From assembly GCF_022539665.2 (NCBI RefSeq), contig NC_081335.1, forward strand, positions 3,472,001 to 3,536,000: a stretch of 64,000 bases of DNA, written 5' to 3'. Every line of letters starts with the position of its first letter. Position 1 is the stretch's first letter. The translations under genes and the position numbers were made by a program. Under the pieces are notes generated by a model, which saw nothing but the letters and a program-made list of their open reading frames with translations, was not told the DNA's origin and searched no databases. This document shows, piece after piece, positions 61,024 to 64,000 of this stretch. The DNA is from Daphnia carinata (lineage: Eukaryota; Arthropoda; Branchiopoda; Diplostraca; Daphniidae).

Positions 61024-64000
61024 ATGTCGCGATGGATCATCATATCCACCTTAACGTGTCTAATTGCTGCTGTCACTGCTAGCGACAATAAAGAGACACC
61101 AAAAGAAATTACCAACAGCAGCGAGCGTGTCCGACGTCAATTTCAATCGTGGGGGCCCTCGTCATTAGACGACGACTCGTTCCATCCATTCGCACAAGAT
61201 GACTTTGTTGAGTACGATCCTTCAGGCCTCGGATTTGAGATCAAGAAGCCTCCGCTCTTTTTCGATGTTATCGACGAGCAATCAGGAGCATTTAAACCAG
61301 CTCCTCACGTCTCCACAAAGCCACCATCATACCCTGAATCAAAACAAAATTACTACAGTCCATACGCTGAACCACATCGACCAACTTTAAGTTCATCAAA
61401 CGATCCTATCCGTAAAACAATTTATCCAAACAATTACGCCACCATTTCACAGCCAGAATGGAAACCTGTATCGATACCAGAAACGTATCCTAAAAGACAA
61501 CCTGCCTATCCCACTGTTCCACATAAATTAAGCGAAACATATTCACCATACTGTCCGAAAATGGCTGGATACGAATCCAAATGTCGACATGCCAAAGATT
61601 GTGCCATCTGGTACGATCTCGTACTGACTCTTCCTGGAGCAGCCTGCAAATTATCAAATGGATATCCAGGAATCTGCTGCCCGGATATTCCCTATAATGG
61701 TACAAACACACAAGAATTTAAACTAATAATCATAATTTCCATCATATTATGTCGTTCACAGGTCGCAGTACAGGATCACTTAAACAAGAGACCAAGAAAA
61801 TCGTGAAACTGGAACGTCAGTGTATTGATATCTACTCTGTAAACGCAGCTGCCCACGCCGGAGAGTTCCAGTTGAAGTTAATGGAGGAAACCGAGCGGCT
61901 TCTTCGCACAAACAATGTTACAGTGAGACCCAGATCATCCACCTACAATCATTTGCAGTTGTTTCAAACAACAACCGAAGCACAACGACTCAGCCGTGGA
62001 GCTTTAATTGCTATTGAAACCACCATGGAACTCGGCAAAAGGTTTGTACTTTCGAATACGTTCCAGCAACACACTTTAGTATAACATACAAATGTTTCAT
62101 GACAACAGATTTAAATTGACGCCGGACCAGACGGCGTTTGGATTAAGCCAATTCAAATTACGAGATACAATTTTGTCGAATACGTGTCCTGCGGATCCCA
62201 TCTGCGATCGCAAAACTCTTCGTTCACCCTTCCGGACGATCGATGGCTCTTGTAATAACATTAAGAATCCCTCCTGGGGCAAGTCGATGACCCAATTCGA
62301 ACGGGCTACTGTCCCAGCTTATGCTGATGGTAATCATTCTTGATGTTTACTTGATGTAGATTTTACCAAGGTATCATTTAATAGGTGTTTGGCAACCTAG
62401 GGTATCGCAGAGAGGTGGTCAACTTCCTAGGTGATGTCTTGTTGCAACACAAATCATTCATTTCGCTAACCGTTTGAAAGAACTAATATTTATTGTACCA
62501 TTCGTTTCAATTTTCTTAACGTTTGTTACAGTCCCCGATTGGTTTCTATATCCGTTGTTCTCGACAAGGATTCTCCAAGCCAAGTGAATACCCATTGGGT
62601 CATGCAATACGGACAATTTGTCGTCCAGTAAAAAACAAGCCATAAATTAAAAATTTGGTCTAAATTTAATATAAACCTTTTTTTTTCAGCGATTTGGCCT
62701 TTACAACTCTCTTCCGGTCGCGTAAGACTGTTAACTATAAGGCTAATCAATGAGATTTGAATTTGACTCATTTCGCTTTTGCGTTTAGAGGCCAACACGG
62801 ACATTCAGTGCTGCACGGATGGAGGGAAGTTCTTGCCCAACCCGGAACTGTTTCATCCGCAATGCCTTCCCATTGAGATTCCAATCGACGATCCGTTTTA
62901 CACGAAATTCGGCCAACGTTGCATGAACTTTGTGCGATCCTCTCCCGCACCCAGATCCGATTGCAGCCTCGGTCCCGCAGAACAGGTCAGCCCATGTTCT
63001 TCATTTGTTTCACTCGAAATAATCCATTTCTCTTGCAGATGAATGGCAACACTCACTTTCTGGATCTATCGAACGTGTACGGCTCGGACGTAAACACAGC
63101 CGAGTCATTACGGACGTTCGAGAAAGGCCATTTGAAAGTAACTCGACGTAGAGGACATCACGAATTAGACTTACTTCCAGCTGATAACGCAACCCAATTG
63201 AACTGTGCCTTGTCCAAAGCTGTTTCCGGCATTCCTCCACCACCTGAAGTCCGATGTTTCAAAGCGGGTAGCTATTCAAATTATGTTTTAGAAAAGCAGT
63301 CTTTCTAAATCGATTGAGCTTTAACGTTAAGGCGATATACGACCTAATCAGACTCCCAATTTGGGTGCAACCCAAACCATTTTCTTGCGTGAACACAACC
63401 GACTTGCGGCTGAGCTTTCCCATTTGAATCCGCATTGGGATGACGAACGTCTTTATCAAGAGGCTAGACGCATTCTAATCGCTCAAATGCAGCACATCGC
63501 TTACAACGAATGGCTGCCAGTTATTGTTGGAAGAGAGAAAATGCAAGAACTCGGTCTGTTGCCATTACAGCACGGTTTCAGCAACGATTATGATGCCAAC
63601 GTGAATCCAGGCATTCTGAACGAATTTTCGGCTGCAAGCTGCCGTTTCGGTCATTCGCTTATTCAAGGAAAACAAGAGTGGGTTTCATTGAATGTGATTT
63701 AAAAACATCAGGAGCTTGATTGTTTTGCTTTTCAGTTTAACCAACCTCAGGAGAAAGAAGGAATCTCGTATTTTGTTACGTCAGCATTTTTTGAAAACGC
63801 AAACACTCTACACGCCCGGCAATCTCGACAAGTTTCTCACAGGTTTGGCTGCACAACCCAGCCAAGATTTCGACAATTATTTCACTGAAGAAGTATGCAA
63901 ATGAAATATTCAACATCTCATTCAAACGAAGTAATTCATTTGTTTTCAATCATTTTTAGGTTACCAATCATTTGTTCGAAGAGGAAGGCAAAGGTTTCGG
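61024..64000 (+). CDS. Secreted animal heme peroxidase with Cys-rich N-terminal domain (3' cut)
   Basis: Exons 61024-61699, 61762-62041, 62109-62329, 62385-62430, 62532-62627, 62690-62721, 62789-62985, 63039-63267, 63332-63677, 63736-63892 and 63960 onward; 773 codons are visible and the gene continues past the edge. A signal peptide (IIISTLTCLIAAVTA) leads to a Pro/Tyr-rich stretch. A clip-like six-Cys domain follows at about residues 177-223 (YCPK...CRHAKDC...ACK...GICCPD). The peroxidase domain has distal His440 in FVVHDLAF, the catalytic Arg596 in GDIRPNQ and proximal His700 in CRFGH. The two acidic residues that usually anchor heme covalently are replaced (Val439, Gln599). Related arthropod enzymes crosslink chorion or cuticle, or act in immunity. 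Confidence 0.9.

Noticed and set aside
1..64000. CRISPR arrays, bacterial operons, viral genes or a plasmid origin
   Set aside because: Gene structure is eukaryotic throughout. No regularly spaced repeats, ribosome-binding sites or viral hallmark genes were seen.

Overview
This is a eukaryotic, gene-dense nuclear window. Introns are short (about 55-75 nt), splice sites are almost all GT-AG, and intergenic gaps are AT-rich. Gene content and intron style point to an arthropod, most likely a branchiopod crustacean such as Daphnia; that assignment is inference. I rebuilt exon structures by hand. In every multi-exon gene listed, the exon lengths keep one open frame from end to end, which is the main support for the splice sites given.

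Layout, left to right: the 3' part of a GRTP1-type Rab-GAP (TBC domain), + strand, cut by the left edge; a secreted coiled-coil C-type lectin, +; the mitochondrial permuted GTPase NOA1, +; a secreted type-B carboxylesterase, -. From 10.1 to 16.2 kb lies an accessory region with a long inverted repeat of about 1.5-kb arms, fragments of a small gene, tRNA-like sequences in the spacer, and TA-flanked MITEs. Then come the lysosomal transporter MFSD1, -, divergent from importin-5, +, which runs tail-to-tail into proteasome activator PSME4/PA200, -. Next are a CUB-trypsin protease, a SIKE/FGFR1OP2 coiled-coil protein and the planar polarity/ciliogenesis protein Inturned, all on -. After a gene-poor AT-rich stretch of 6.6 kb come an intronless KCTD8/12/16-type BTB protein, - , and the NMDA receptor subunit 1, -. 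The right edge holds a heme peroxidase with a Cys-rich N-terminal domain, +, cut at its 3' side.

Most genes are ordinary conserved metazoan genes and do not form a pathway. Two neuronal signalling genes (KCTD, Nmdar1) are adjacent; their flanking intergenic regions are the longest here. The most unusual locus is the inverted repeat at about 11.13-14.63 kb. Its inner 640 bp per arm look identical by eye and hold a series of short hairpins, while its outer parts have diverged and carry exon remnants. A 500-bp spacer holds three degenerate tRNA-like sequences. Its architecture would fit a hairpin-RNA (endo-siRNA) locus or a foldback element; neither can be proved from sequence alone.
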